NCBI RefSeq assembly: GCF_001039355.2
Contig: NW_019774103.1
Span: 1-64,000 of the forward strand
Length of the DNA: 64,000 nucleotides
Source: Lingula anatina
Lineage: Eukaryota; Brachiopoda; Lingulata; Lingulida; Lingulidae
Reading direction: 5' to 3'
Part shown: positions 1 to 16,679 of the stretch, in pieces
Layout: the number at the start of each line of letters is the position of its first letter
Position numbering within the stretch: the stretch's first letter is position 1
The notes under the pieces: model-generated
The model's input: only the letters and a program-made list of their open reading frames with translations
Told to the model about the DNA's origin: nothing
Database searches by the model: none
Translations under genes and position numbers: made by a program

Positions 1-232
1 GGATAACAATGACAATTTAAACATGAATCTATTTGCAAGAAAGTTACAAAATATTGTGTTTCTGAGAAAAAATATGTAAATTGTGTTATACATTTATTAA
101 TCAAAAAGTTCCAGTTAAATTCTACAAAAAGGGAAGCATTACTGGTTTCAAATTAGAACTATATATAATGAATCTGCATTCAGATCAAAAACTCATTATA
201 ATTTATCAAAAGTTTGTCATAAAAGACCGTAC

Positions 233-2802
233 CTTCTGCATTTCGCTCCTTCACAGGCAGTAAAGACAGTGCAACAGGCACAAGGGGACTAAATGGCGAC
301 CTGAGGTATAGATAAAATAAACTCTTCTATTTGTATATTGTATTTGTTATGATACAAAGAAATAAGTGACAAGATGCCGAATGATTCAGAATGTGCCACG
401 TCTCTTCTCACCAATCTGCCAAAATAGTAAGGAAAAGGAAAAGAAAAACCATTTGACATACAGTGACCTTGAGAAATGTGAAACAGGGACATCTACTCAA
501 AGTACAATTAGAATTTGTGTATAACATATAAATTATTCTTCTAAAGTGAAGAAAGAAAAAAATGTCAACAAAACTACCTTTCTACTGTGTGTACTTCTTG
601 TGCACTTTCCTGGCAATTCTCTTCCATCTCTCCATCTCCTTGCAGGGGTATGCTCTCCAATTCTAGAATCTCTACAAAACCATGACATTGTAACAGGCAT
701 TTGCATAGACAAAAATACATAATCATAATTTTGTTAGTATTTCTTGACTGTAAAACATCTTGCCATCTATATATAATATATGAAAGCATGTAAAAAGTAT
801 AAAATAAATCATTCAATTAATGCCAAACTACCTTTAAGAATATCTTCTCCAGTTTCCATTTCATCATTGTTACTTTGCCCCATCTGTGCTGATTTTGACA
901 CAGCTTCAATTATCCTATCGGCATAAGGGTACGGATTGCTTAGCAAAGTCAGTGCTGTCTTTTCCAGAAATGTTAAAACTGATATTTGATTATTCACAGG
1001 AGTCGTTTCCAGTCTCTTCAGCCATAATTTCAGTTCAGCTTCATTATCTTCAAACAAACCAGTGTTTACCAACATCTGAAATAAAGCTAACTTATCATTG
1101 TTACACCTTCTAAAAGTGCCTTCAACAAATTTAAATACATCAAGATTCTGTATGGATAACCATGCAATATTTAGAGTTCAAATGTTGTCAAAATTAAACA
1201 ATCACTACATGTCAAATGAACATTAAAAGTTAAATGTTGTACTTGAATTTTATATATAGAACTTTAATTTCATTTCTTTATTTCCACATGGTAAGAAACA
1301 AGTCTCACCTTAACCAATAAAGCCTTGGTAAGTTCCCCCAGTTCCTCGTTCCCTGCAGATGTCACCACCATCTCCATGAGTAAAAACATCATAGATCTGC
1401 CCTTGTCACTCTAGAAGAAATTGTGGGATAGCAATTTGGTACACCATGGTCAATATGTGTACTAGTCAAATCTGAACAAAATGGTGATCACTGCAAAGAT
1501 TATCCCTCATAAAGGACTGACCAAATGCAAAAAAAATTATATATTATTAGGAATCAGAATTATGAAACATACTTGACAGATATTAGGAAACAACTGTAGT
1601 TGTTCAAAGACCCCAGTATAAGATGCAAAAGGGAACTTCTAAGAATTGTGTTCAGAATCATTTCCATTATCCTCCCTTTTCTTCCTTAACTGCAAAGTCT
1701 GCAGTAGTCACCTGGTATAATCCATAGCTAATACTGTTTAAACATCTTATCATTTGGCTTTTCTGTTCCATTTTTTTTTTTTTTTTTTTTTGCAAATTTG
1801 ATGAAAATAAACTCTTCAAAAATTTATAATACTCATCAAGATCCATGAATCTACATTCCTACTTTTTTTCTACATCCTTTTTAAAATGTTTACTTAGCAC
1901 CATGGCAGAATATGCTTTTCTATCAAGAATTACCTGTTTATTCCAGTTAACTTTCCTACTGTCAGAATTGGCCAAAAGCTGCAGCACATGCAACTGTAGA
2001 GCAGACTTTTGTTCCAGTGATAAATCAGCTTCCCTTGCTTTAATCCCTTCTAACATGCTACTAAAGTCTATAGTGTATACTGACAGCAGTCCAGGAAAAT
2101 TCAACTGGTAGCAGCAGAAAGTTTGTAGAATTCTGGACATATAAACTCCAATTTCAACATCTGAAACAAAACGAAACCATACTTACAAGATCTCAAGACT
2201 GATTCTCTTCAGTAAATACATTCAAATACTGCTAAAACATGTCTAGCAATTCAATTCTGAGAGAGTCATTTATGTCAATCATCCATAAATCAACAACTTT
2301 TCATATCAACCTTGGTGAAAAAATTTAAGTGTTAGAAAACTTTACCTTTGACAGCTAGATCTGAATCAACTACTGAATCACTGTCATCATCAACCACAGT
2401 ATGGCTTGTTTCTGTTGCACTTTTGCCTGTTAGATCTGCCCAGGACTTAACAATGCTAACCAGACTTGGCAATACCTAAAACACACATTTGCTGGTGTTA
2501 CACATAATCTTAAAACCTTCAATACCGCAATAATTTTTAAATCCAAGTACACTATCCATTAGAGAAGTTTCCCATACCATTGTTTTAGGTGGTCCTGATC
2601 ACTTGAAAGAAGCAGAAATTGTATCATTCATATTACAGATGTAGTAACTTTTTGTTTGGCTCTGCATGGCAACTACTGAAAAGTCAAGTAAAATTACGTT
2701 TAGAAAAAGGAAGACCAACAAACCTTTATCATAGTTTCTGTGTAACTTTCTGTGAAGTCCTGTTTATCTTTTGCTGTATATGTTGCCCAAGCACTTTTAC
2801 CA
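233..2802 (-). CDS. URB1: URB1 exons 10-17, second copy (partial, continues left)
   Basis: A second copy of URB1 exons lies left of the N at 2803: 2724-2802 (exon 10, cut by the N), 2346-2475, 1934-2160, 1573-1689, 1309-1410, 832-1075, 578-671 and 233-300. Each full exon has exactly the length of its counterpart at 3030-5277. Splice sites are kept and no frameshift or stop is seen; differences are scattered substitutions and small intron indels. One change replaces the first Val of exon 13 by Leu. Intact exons, matching introns and the single N at the junction favour an allelic copy left in the assembly over a real partial gene duplication. The true transcript would then use only one set. Confidence 0.85.
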
Positions 2803-2803
2803 N
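2803..2803. other. Single-N contig junction
   Basis: One undefined base separates the two copies of the URB1 segment. Similar single Ns are at 49910 and 58825. Each coincides with a break in local sequence logic, so they behave as joins rather than as ambiguous bases. Confidence 0.85.
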
Positions 2804-3029
2804 GACAATTTAAACATGAATCTATTTGCAAAAAAGTTACAAAATATTGTGTTTCTGAGAAAAAAATATGTAAATTGTGTTATACATTTATTAATCAAAA
2901 AGTTCCAGTTAAATTCTTCAAAAAGGGAAGTATTACTGGTTTCAAATTAGAACTATATATAATGAATCTGCATTCAAATCAAAAACTCATTATAATTTAT
3001 CAAAAAAAGTTTGTCATAAAAGACCGTAC

Positions 3030-6000
3030 CTTCTGCATTTTGCTCCTTCACCGGCAGTAAAGACAGTGCAACAGGCACAAGGGGACTAAATGGCGACCTG
3101 AGGTATAGATAAAATAAACTCTTCTATTTGTATATTGTATTTGTTATGATACAAAGAAATAAGTGACAAGACGCCGAATGATTCAGAATGTGCCACGTCT
3201 CTTTTCACCAATCTGCCAAAATAGTAAGGAAAAGGAAAAGAAAAACCATTTGACATACAGTGACCTTGAGAAATGTGAAACAGGGACATCTACTCAAAGT
3301 CCAATTAGAATTTAGGTATAACATATAAATTATTTTTCTACAGTGAAGAAAGAAACAACTCTTGACAAAACTACCTTTCTACTGTGTGTACTTCTTGTGC
3401 ACTTCCCTGGCAATTTTCTTCCAAATCTCCATCTGCTTGCAGGGGTATGCTCTCCAATTCTAGAATCTCTACAAAAACCATGACATTGTAACAGGCATTT
3501 GCATAGACAGAAATACATAATCATAATTTTGTTAGTATTTCTTGACTATTAAACATCTTGCCATCTATATATAATATATGAAAGCATGTAAAAATTATAA
3601 AATAAATCATTCAATTAATGCCAAACTACCTTTAAGAATATCTTCACCAGTTTCCATTTCATCATTGTTACTTTGCCCCATCTGTGCTGATTTTGACACA
3701 GCTTCAATTATCCTATCGGCATAAGGGTACGGATTGCTTAGCAAAGTCAGTGCGGTCTTTTCCAGAAATGTTAAAACTGATATTTGACTATTCACAGGAG
3801 TTGTTTCCAGTCTCTTCAACCATAATTTCAGTTCAGCTTCATTGTCTTCGAACAAACCCGTGTTTACCAACATCTGAAATAAAGCTAACTCATTACTGTG
3901 ACACCTTCTAAAAGTGCCTTCAACAAATTTAAATACATCAAGATTCTGTATGGATCACCATGCAATATTGAGAGTTCAAATGTTGTCAAAATTAAACAAT
4001 CACTACATGTCAAATGAACATTAAAAGTTAAATGTTGTACTTGAATGTTATATATAGAACTTATAGCATTTTAATTTCATTTCTTTATTTCCACATGGTC
4101 AGAAACAAGTCTTACCTTAACCAATAAAGCCTTGGTTAGTTCCCCAAGTTCCTCGTTTCCTGCAGATGTCACCACCATCTCCATGAGCAGATACATCATA
4201 GATCTGCCCTTCTCACTCTAGAATAAATTATGGGATAGCAATTTGGTATGCCATAGTAAATATGTGTACTAGTCAAATCTGAACAAAATGGTGATCACTG
4301 CAAAGATTATCCCTCATAAAGGACTGACCAAATGCAAAAAAATGGTATATTATTAGGAATCAGAATTATGAAACATACTTGACAGATATTAGAAAGCAAC
4401 TGTAGTTGTTCAAAGAACCCAGTATAAGACGCAAAAGGGAACTTCTTAGAATTGTGTTCAGAATCATTTTCATTATCTTCTCTTTTCTTCCTTACCTGCA
4501 AAGTCTGCAGTGGTCACTTGGTGTAATCCACAGCTAATACTATTTAAAAATCATGCCATTTGGCTTATCTGTTTGATTTTTTTTTTTTTTTTTTTGTAAT
4601 TTTGATAACAAGAAGCTTTTCAAAAATTTATAATACTCATCAGGAATCCATGAATCTACATTCCTACATTTTTTCTGCATCCTTTTTAAAATGTTTACTT
4701 AGCACCATGGCAGAATATGCTTTTCTATCAAGAATTACCTGTTTATTCCAGTTCACTTTCCTGCTGTCAGAATTGGCCAAAAGCTGAAGCACATGCAACT
4801 GTAGAGCAGACTTTTCTTCCAGTGATAAATCAGCTTCCCTTGCTTTAATCCCTTCTAACATGCTACTAAAGTCTATAGTGTATACTGACAGCAGTCCAGG
4901 AAAATTCAACTGGTAGCAGCAGAAGGTTTGTAGAATTCTGGACATATACACTCCAATTTCAACATCTGAAATAAAATACTTACAAGATCTCAAGGCTGAT
5001 TCTCTTCAGTAAATACATTCAAATTTTGCTAAAACATCTAAAATACTTAGCAATTCAATTCTGAGAGACATTTATGTCAATTATCTATAAATCAACAACT
5101 TTTCATATCAACCTAGGTGAAAAAATTTAAGTGTTAGAAAACCTTACCTTTGACAGTTAGATCTGAATCAACTACTAAATCACTGTCATCATCAACCACA
5201 GTATGGCTTGTTTCTGTTGCACTTTTGCCTGTTAGATCTGCCCAGGACTTAACAATGCTAACCAGACTTGGCAATACCTAAAACATGCATTTGCTGGTAT
5301 TACACATAATCTTAAAACCTTCAATACCACAATAATTTTTAAATCCAAGTACACTATCCATTAGAGAAGTTTCCCATACCATTGTTCTAGGTGGTCCTGA
5401 TCTCTTGAAAGAAGCAGAAAATGTATCATTCATATTACAGATGCAGTAACTTTTTGTTTGGCTCTGCATAGCAACTACTGAATAGTTAAGGAAAATTACG
5501 TTCAGAAAAAAGGAAGACCAACAAACCTTTATCATAGTTTCTGTGTAACTTTCTGTGAAGTCCTGTTTATCTTTTGCTGTATATGTTGCCCAAGCACTTT
5601 TCCCATCCCCTCCAGTACAGCTTGCTATGTTTCTCTGGAATTTTTCTGTTATCAGCAACACCAGTTTCAGGACAGCACTCCTTAAGATGGGACTGGGTTT
5701 CTATTCGAGATAAGTAACATAATAATATATATCATTTTGAGCTTGATTTCTGTCAAATGTAACAACAACTTGGGTTGAGTCATGTCACATTGCATTATAA
5801 CATGTTTGCTTTTATGTTGTCTCTGTTTAAAATTGAAGGTCATTCGTAAATAAAACATTGATCTGAGAAGAAACATTTCATGTTGAACAAAGTTACAAAT
5901 TTACCTTGACTGCTTGTGTAATCAAGTTCATTATCGCTGCAGGAGGAACTGTTAAGGTCATTGCCATAGCAACCAGTCGCTGAGGTGGAACATGCTCTGT

Positions 6001-9000
6001 TGGCTTGAGAAAAGATGAAAGTTCTGGCAAAACTGAATAAACCTGTAAAATAACCATAAAATTAGATTTCAGTTTTTTCTTTAGATTTCAACTATATGAA
6101 AAATTAATTGGACAAAAACTGAAGTATTCCAAGAATTTTCAAATTTCATAAATTCCATACATTTGCATTTGCAACGTTTTCATGCATACCAAAATGAATA
6201 CTCATACACAAAAAACCAAACCTTGTGAAGAAATTCCAAAGCAGCGATCCACTTAGCAGATACTCTTGGCACAAAATGATGTTGCAATGTAGGGAGATAT
6301 CTTCCCAGTTGATCAGGGCAAGTTGTAAGAACAGAAACCACCAGTTCTTGGATCAATGGCTGTTCATATGGTTTGGTGATTGAGACAAGGAAGTTGGTCA
6401 AAACATGATTCATATTTCTGAAATGATATACTTTTGTTAGTTTGATTCATGTTCCTGAAATACATAGCAGCCAAAACCTTTATTTTTTGTTGATTTTCTG
6501 TGACTAGTTTTAGCATAAATGAACTATTGTTCAATTGTATTTTTGCTCTTTTATAAAGTGAATGATTTTGCTAGTAATATACAGTTTTGACTTGAATGCC
6601 AACCAAATGTGAATACAACATAATATCTGAACTTACTTTCCAGATGTTCCAATTGACTTGTCATAAAAATTAATTCCTGTTTTTATTGAACAGCATATTT
6701 CCAAGAGAAAAGAGTGCACTTGCTCCCTGACAACTTTTCTGTCCTCATTTTCATCCTCCTCTATTTCTATCTAGAATGTTAGAACAAATGGTGAAAAAAA
6801 AAGAGAAATAATTTTCTTAAAAGCCTTACTTTTGGTTGTATAGCCCCGTTAAATGTATAATCTATAATGGCAATGACACATAAAGTCAATTAGACTTTTA
6901 AACAAAAGGACATTCTATGTTTCTAACCTCTTGCTCCATGGCATCTTCTTGTGAAGCTTTCCATTTTGTCGGTCCTTTCCATTTGTACAGCTGAAGCAGC
7001 TGCTTCAAAATATTGTCATTGAACAGACGGATCTTTGCAGTTTTGCTGATATAAGGGTTAAGAACAACCTAAATTGTAGAAAATAGCCATAAGGCATCAT
7101 GCAATCAGGACAAAATGAATAAAAAATTAAAAGAAGCAAAAAAAAACTATTGAAATATTAAGTTTTGGTCAGTTATACATCAGTAAAGTTGTTATCTTTT
7201 CTAAACTTCAATACTAATCATTAATATGAAATATGATTTGAGATGTATGTTTCATAAACTACATCGTTACCTTTTCTTGTAATGTTCCAAGTATTAACTG
7301 CACTGTGGACAGTCTGTCATTAACCATGCCAAAAAATATGCTATTGAGAAATCCTTAAACGCAAAAATAAACAAAGAAAACAGTCTAAAATTAAATTACA
7401 ATGCATAGCATTTAAATGTTACCAAAATTCAATGAGGTGTTAGAAAGAAGTAATACCTGGCCATTGGGCATTTTACATATATAAATAAATAAACTTTTTA
7501 AAAATTACATTCAAATACACAAAGGGGTTTTAATGCCTGCTAATGATCCGAATTAAAGGTGTTTTTTGCTTACCTTTCTGCTCAACTAACTGACGAACCA
7601 CACTGCTGTCTCCACTATTCAAAAATGACATAATGAACTGTAGCAGACAGGTGCGAATATCTTGAGGGTCCTTGAAAAAGTTATTGATGCATATAATCAT
7701 CTTATTGCAAAAATACTTAACATTACAATTCAAATGTACAATGTTCTTTATCACATACCAAATATCATTCAGAGTCACTATATAATAGCATAAAAATTAT
7801 GAAATTTCAACAAACTTGACAAGAATATGCAAAAAAAAAAAAAAAAAAAGAAAGATACATACATCTTACAACAACATATTACATACCTGAATATTTCTTC
7901 TGAGTAACAGTGCAGGTAGAGCTTGGTGTGTAAAATCAAACTGTGCCTGAACATCTCTTGCTGTACTGTCACTTAGCATAACCATTGAAGTGAGTAACTT
8001 CAAGCTGGCCTTTATGTGACTAGCCTTGTTGCTGGGCCATAACATACTAAAGATGGCACCCATATGACCTGCCAGTAGCCGTCTCACTAAACTATGGCCA
8101 ACAGTTTTCAAGTTACTGAGGTCATCTCCAAATCTTAGAAGCAAACATTCTAAGGTTTCGAATATCAAGGCATACTGAAAATCAAAAGTTACAGTTGTTC
8201 ATGTTTCTAACTAATGCAGTCACTATAGCTTTGTAGACAAAATTATCAGTATAATATGAAGAATTAACTATAATCATATATTATCCATTTTGATTATTTA
8301 CAAAACTGAAAGAGCAAAATAATCCCAAGACAGTTAATATTGTGTAAGCTAACTACAAATGATACAACTTACTTCCTGTGGTTTTCTTTTCCCTGCCTCC
8401 AATATCTGAAATATTTCTTGACATTCTGGTGATGATCGGCAGTAATTTGCAGCTATATCTTCACTGCGTACACCTTCTAGATATCCTTTAGCTTGCTGTA
8501 TGAACTTTTCAAGAGCTAAAAAAATATTATGTTCTTTTTTAATTAGGTCTTTTTGTCAAACTGCATGTTTTTCAGAGATAAGATAATCATTTTTCCTGAC
8601 AAATAGCTCATAATGTACCCAAAGAGGGCCCTGGGGTAGAAAAAACATAACGTAAGTCTGCTGATATCATGTATGATTAACTAGTCAGCTACAATTCAAC
8701 ATAGATAAGTTTGAGCACTTAAAGCTTACTAACACCCCATTCTCATAGATTAGATCGACCTACATTGGATCGACCTAACTCCCTGGGGGTTCACGCTAAA
8801 TAGCTGTCATCCGGGCGGACACGAAAGTTAATTACCCCTTAAAGCTTGTAGTAGGCGGGGACGGACACTTAAGGGGGATTATCTGACAGTAATCTAGTGA
8901 GACTCCCCGCGGTGATAGATCGATCTAAAAGTTGTGAGAACAGAGCCTAAAAGAAGATATTCAAATTAAGACTAACAAAAAACTACTTTTCTGATTTTTC

Positions 9001-9589
9001 TGTCTATAACACTTTCGTTCTTACTTTCTGCACTTACTGAACATCAAAAAGTCAGAGCATACCATAAAATACCATTTAAAAGTTGAGCAAATTTGCAATT
9101 TAATATAGAAAAAGCATGAAAATTGAAGAATGGGAAGTACAGTTAATTTGATGCGCAATATTTTATGATCTGTACTGAGGCCATCCCAGCCAAGGTCCCC
9201 ATTTTGGTTCGGTTTGTATTACCTTTCAGAAGACATAAATATTAAATTTTTCTGATCAGTTTGAATTTTCTTCTGATATGCCTATCTACATGGCAATTCG
9301 AAAAATTCGGTAAAAAAAAAAAAAAAGATTTTGTGATCGGGTTTTTGTACTATGGAATACTAGTGTCGTATCTTTAAATCGATTTCTGGTGTTTTTACGG
9401 TTATTAATCGATCAAGTTGACAGCCAAACGTTGGATTATTAATTAAATATTACCGATGAAAATCGTGGTTGCATCTCGCAGCTCGAGTTTAAAGTTCAAA
9501 TGTGTGTAATTTTCATTTTCTGTCGGGATTTGCTCTTTTCGCCGTTTTTCAACATTTTCCTGTGACGGATTCTCTCCTTTACGCTTCAT
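3030..9589 (-). CDS. URB1: URB1, nucleolar pre-ribosomal-associated protein 1 (5' part, exons 1-17)
   Basis: URB1/Npa1 is a large nucleolar helical-repeat scaffold needed for early 60S pre-ribosome assembly. Seventeen exons join in phase (minus strand): 9454-9589, 8373-8515, 7887-8174, 7574-7670, 7271-7353, 6928-7068, 6637-6770, 6222-6417, 5905-6042, 5527-5700, 5148-5277, 4739-4965, 4379-4495, 4116-4217, 3630-3873, 3375-3468 and 3030-3097. They encode about 837 residues; human URB1 has about 2270, so this is the N-terminal third and the gene runs off the left edge. Recognition rests on blocks such as NTGLFEDNEAELKLWLKRLE and RDVQAQFDFTHQALPALLLR and on the overall order of conserved blocks. 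The start MKRKGENPSQ is the only ATG before the first donor in frame. Exon 10 was given the acceptor at 5701-5702 because only that one keeps phase 0. The first 2.8 kb of the 3' portion is repeated at 1-2802. Confidence 0.88.
8733..8947 (+). mobile_element. Fold-back MITE, copy 1 (URB1 intron 1)
   Basis: A 215-bp imperfect palindrome flanked by TAA on both sides (8730-8732 and 8948-8950). The left end reads CACCCCATTCTCATAGATT and the right end is its inverted relative; both inner flanks hold AGATCGA or GATCGATCT. It shares the blocks CTCCCTGGGGGTTCACGCTA and TAGTGAGACTCCCC with the copies at 15297, 29020 and 37996. It has no coding capacity, and the 3-bp TAA/TTA target duplication suits PIF/Harbinger-type mobilisation (inference). 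Confidence 0.85.
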
Positions 9590-10015
9590 AATGACCAACG
9601 GAATTCCCGACTGCTGGGAAAACTGAGTCCAAACTCAGTGGTAGACGGTCAACACGAGTAGCTTCATGGGCGCAGACATATTGTAAATAAATGGAGCATT
9701 GTGGGAAGAGTGAATATGAAGCAAAATATTTTGAAGTGAAATAACTGTTCATTCCAGGCCAAATTTCGAGTAGAAGAAGTCATTAGACATTTCTTGGCTA
9801 TTCACTTTTATTAACAATGATTTATTATAAAAAATTAAAATACTCATATATCGATGAGGTCAGCATTCGGTCTCCTCTTTCTCTGACGTCACTCACGTAA
9901 ATATTACTCACAAGCAGAAGGTAAGTGATCATCAATAAATGTTTTGAAATATCTTCGAGAAGACGGAAGACAGGTGCTAATATAGACAAGCCGGGATCTA
10001 GCTACAATTTCCAAG
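9590..10015. promoter_or_regulatory. Shared URB1/CHMP1B upstream region with a CRE palindrome
   Basis: Only 426 bp separate the two start codons of these divergent genes. The perfect palindrome TGACGTCA (9884-9891), a cAMP-response/ATF-type site, sits inside it, followed by a CACGTA. No TATA box is evident at a convincing distance. A bidirectional promoter is inferred from spacing and motif. Confidence 0.55.
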
Positions 10016-12412
10016 ATGGATAGTATCCTTTGGTTTCATTAAAATACACCTCATTCGAATTTAAACCGCCTAAAAACCAAGTAGGAAGTACAGGTAAACT
10101 TGTCAATGTTGTCATCGACGTACATCACAGTATCACAATCAGTGTCAATGTTACTTAAAAGTTAGAGAACCCATCTCTCATTTACGTAGAACTACATAGA
10201 GTTTTGTATTTGATTGACCTTTAGAGAATCTATCATATATCTAAAGTAAGATGGTAGCCATCTACACTTTCTTGTCTATCTTGTTAATAAAGAGAATGCT
10301 AATTTTCTGTGACCAACACTCCTGCATGTTTGACAGTTGAACAAGGTATAATTCATCAGCTCATCTACCTGTTATGCCACCATGAAAAAATATGTTCGTT
10401 GAAGACTTCCATTTGATGCCTAGAATTGTTTCCCTTAAGGAAAAAAATAACTCTTGAACAGTCGTGTGGGCCAAGCAATTTCAACAATGTTTTGCACAGT
10501 AGTTTGTATCCTGGTGGTGAAAATATCATGCTGTATTATTTGACCTTCTTTGCTTATTACATGCTTGCTTGGTTACAAAGGAAAAATTTTGTGTTTTCCT
10601 TAACCATCTACAGAACATTTGTTCAATTTAAAATTTGCTGCCAAAGACCTTGAAAGAAATGCTAAGAAGTGTGAGAAACAAGAAAAAGAAGAAAAAAACA
10701 AACTGAAGAAGGTATGCTATATTGTTATCATTTTATTCAGCTGGCATTGCAGATTTTCAGAAAGTATCTATGTGATGATTGCTTTGAAAGACTTTTTTAC
10801 ATGTTGCACAAGTGTTTACATGACAAAAATCACAAAGGGTGAGAGATGTTACAGAGGTGGCCAATAATGTGGAATCCCTTATTACAAAAATTATAGGACA
10901 TGTCATCTCCTATGTGTGATGTACAGACTTTTGAGATAATTTAAGGGTTTTATTTACATATTTTACTTTCAGTACTTCTCAGGTATAAACAATCCTATAC
11001 ATAAATCTTCTTCATTTATTCTATGAGATCCATATGGTATTGTTTTCAGTGCTCCCGTCTTTTTAAATACTTCTGTTTTATCAAACTTTTAGGCCATACA
11101 AAAAGGTTTGATAGAGAATGCCAGGATTCATGCAGAAAATTCTATTAGGAAGAAGAATGAAGCCATAAACTATAGGAGAATGAGTGCCAGAATTGATGCT
11201 GTAGCTGCTAGAGTTCAGACTGCTCTTACAACAAAACAAGTATGTATAACAGCAATGTAATTAAATTTTTTATTGAAAGAATAAAACTCGAAATGAAATG
11301 AAAGATGCAGTGTTAGGATAACACAATAATTCATATTAACTGCTTGGTAAACTTTCAGTGAAATAATTAAAAAAATTTAATTATTGAAAAGGGTTTTGCC
11401 AGTGAGTGATGTAAGCAGGCACTGTGCTCCACTCCAGTAAATCAATGCATTTGGTACTAATTGCAAAGTTAAACTGTGAAAATCTATTCAATATTTCAGG
11501 TAACACAGTCCATGGCAGGAGTTGTGAAGTCAATGGAATCTGCTATGAAATCTATGAATTTAGAAAAGGTATACTAATTTAAAAATGTTTCTCTATCAAA
11601 TTCCTAGATATAATTCTTTGTAAGAGAAATTACAAAAGCACAAACTGAGCTGTAATATTTATCTATATATGTCCAATTGTTTATGTTGCAAATTTTATAT
11701 TTATATAGGTATTTAATAACTATATTTTTTTCATAAATAGGTTTCACAACTGATGGACAGATTTGAAACCCAGTTTGAGAATCTTGATGTGCAATCACAA
11801 GTGATGGAAGATACGATGTCTGCCTCTTCCACACTAAATGCTCCTCAGGCACAGGTCGATTCCCTGATGCAGGAAGTGGCTGATGAAGCTGGGTGAGAAT
11901 ATTGCATTTGCTATTTTGTCTGTAGTTAGCAACAGCTATTAGCACCAGCAGTTATTTTAGATCCTGTATCGATAAGTAAACCATTTCTTGCAATGCCTAA
12001 ATAACAATCATCAAAGCAAAAAAAAAAAGTGCTGAGATCCCTTGCTGTGAAGAAAAGTGTTTGTGAAAGTGAATAGATTGTTTTGGAGAAATGCAATCCC
12101 ATTTTTTATTTCAAGAAGCATGTTATAAAGAAGTGAATTGCCTAATTGTTTTTCTTCAGTTTGGAACTTAATATGGAATTGCCTCAAAGTCAGACAGCCA
12201 CCATTGGGTCAGCCAGTGCAGCATCATCAGAACAAGTAAGTACTGAAAATGTCATTAATAAGAATTTGTTAAAAATGCTCAAGTTTTCCGACTTCAGATA
12301 CAACTTGTATTACACTTCTATTGCACATACATGTGCACATATGTATTTAACCACCACATCCTCTTTTCAGGATGAACTGTCACAGCGTCTAGCTAAGTTA
12401 AGATCAATGTAA
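10016..12412 (+). CDS. CHMP1B: CHMP1B, ESCRT-III subunit (complete)
   Basis: CHMP1 is an ESCRT-III-associated protein that polymerises on endosomal membranes and recruits VPS4 and other MIT-domain proteins in vesicle sorting and abscission. Seven exons join in phase: 10016-10022, 10614-10711, 11093-11239, 11500-11568, 11741-11892, 12160-12235 and 12371-12412, giving 196 residues, the family length. The protein opens [20 protein letters not shown] (basic helix 1), carries the coiled-coil core blocks and ends [13 protein letters not shown], the MIT-interacting motif that binds VPS4. Wording is closer to vertebrate CHMP1B ([17 protein letters not shown]) than to CHMP1A. Exon 1 codes for only two residues plus one base; that start is chosen because MD plus A completes Lys with exon 2. 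Human CHMP1B lacks introns, so this copy has the ancestral split form. An AATAAA lies at 12809-12814. Confidence 0.95.
10023..10613 (+). other. CHMP1B: U12-type (minor spliceosome) intron 1 of CHMP1B
   Basis: The donor reads GTATCCTTT, the U12 5' splice-site consensus, directly after the 7-nt coding exon. TTCCTTAAC, a perfect match to the U12 branch-point consensus, lies at 10596-10604; its branch A is about 10 nt before the AG end, within the usual U12 window. The other CHMP1B donors are ordinary GTATG, GTGAG or GTAAG types. Confidence 0.88.
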
Positions 12413-13003
12413 GAAAGCGGTTTTATCCAAATATACAGACTTTACCACCACATCAAAAGATCAGCTTTTACTCTGAAGTAGCACTTCTGTGGAAGGAATG
12501 AAATGAGCAGCAAGCACCCAAAACTTGTATGCTTGACATGTCTGATCTCTGATCCTGTTTTTGTGGACGGTTGCATTGAAGGATAATTATATACATGTAG
12601 AAAAGAATCAGCAAACTTTTTTATCTAGCCCGATTCAACAATTTTTTTTAGAAAAAAAGATTGAACAGTTGTTTTTAATGTAAATGTTAAATGTATTTCA
12701 TAGGCATATATTTCAAGGAACATTTAAACTCCACTTAGTAAATGTATATATAAATCTGTATATTCATGTCTTTATATTGTACAGAAAATTAAATTTTCAA
12801 ATGATATGAATAAATTTTCTTTGTATTTCATTACTGTAAATGACATGCATGCAAAATTGATAAAGTACAAGTTTATACTTTCTCTCATGATTCTGGACAT
12901 TAAAAATCAATGTATTATTGCAGCGTGGTAAATTTGTACAGTTTATCTATTTGTTAAGCAGTTGGTAATCTTAATACAACCGTTTTCTTAATATTTGACT
13001 AAA
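12413..13003. other. Convergent 3' UTR interval CHMP1B/ACAT2
   Basis: This 591-bp AT-rich stretch lies between two convergent stop codons. It holds the CHMP1B polyadenylation signal (12809-12814). No coding signal is seen. Confidence 0.7.

Positions 13004-16679
<3,676 letters not shown>

Larger units (their letters stand above)
11..5604. repeat. Direct duplication of about 2.79 kb meeting at a single N
   Basis: Sequence from 11 to 2802 is repeated, with a few percent divergence, from 2804 to about 5604. Both copies begin with gacaatttaaacatgaatc (11 and 2804). The left copy breaks at the N in the middle of URB1 exon 10, while the right copy continues into the rest of the gene. Homology covers exons and introns alike. 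This is the pattern expected when two overlapping contigs, or two haplotypes, are placed end to end. Confidence 0.9.

Noticed and set aside
5682-5876. Open frame upstream of URB1 exon 10
   Set aside because: It runs across the exon 10 acceptor in another frame; phase analysis supports the exon starting at 5700.
8733-8947. Structured RNA gene
   Set aside because: The hairpin is explained by the palindromic MITE, which recurs three more times with terminal repeats and 3-bp duplications.
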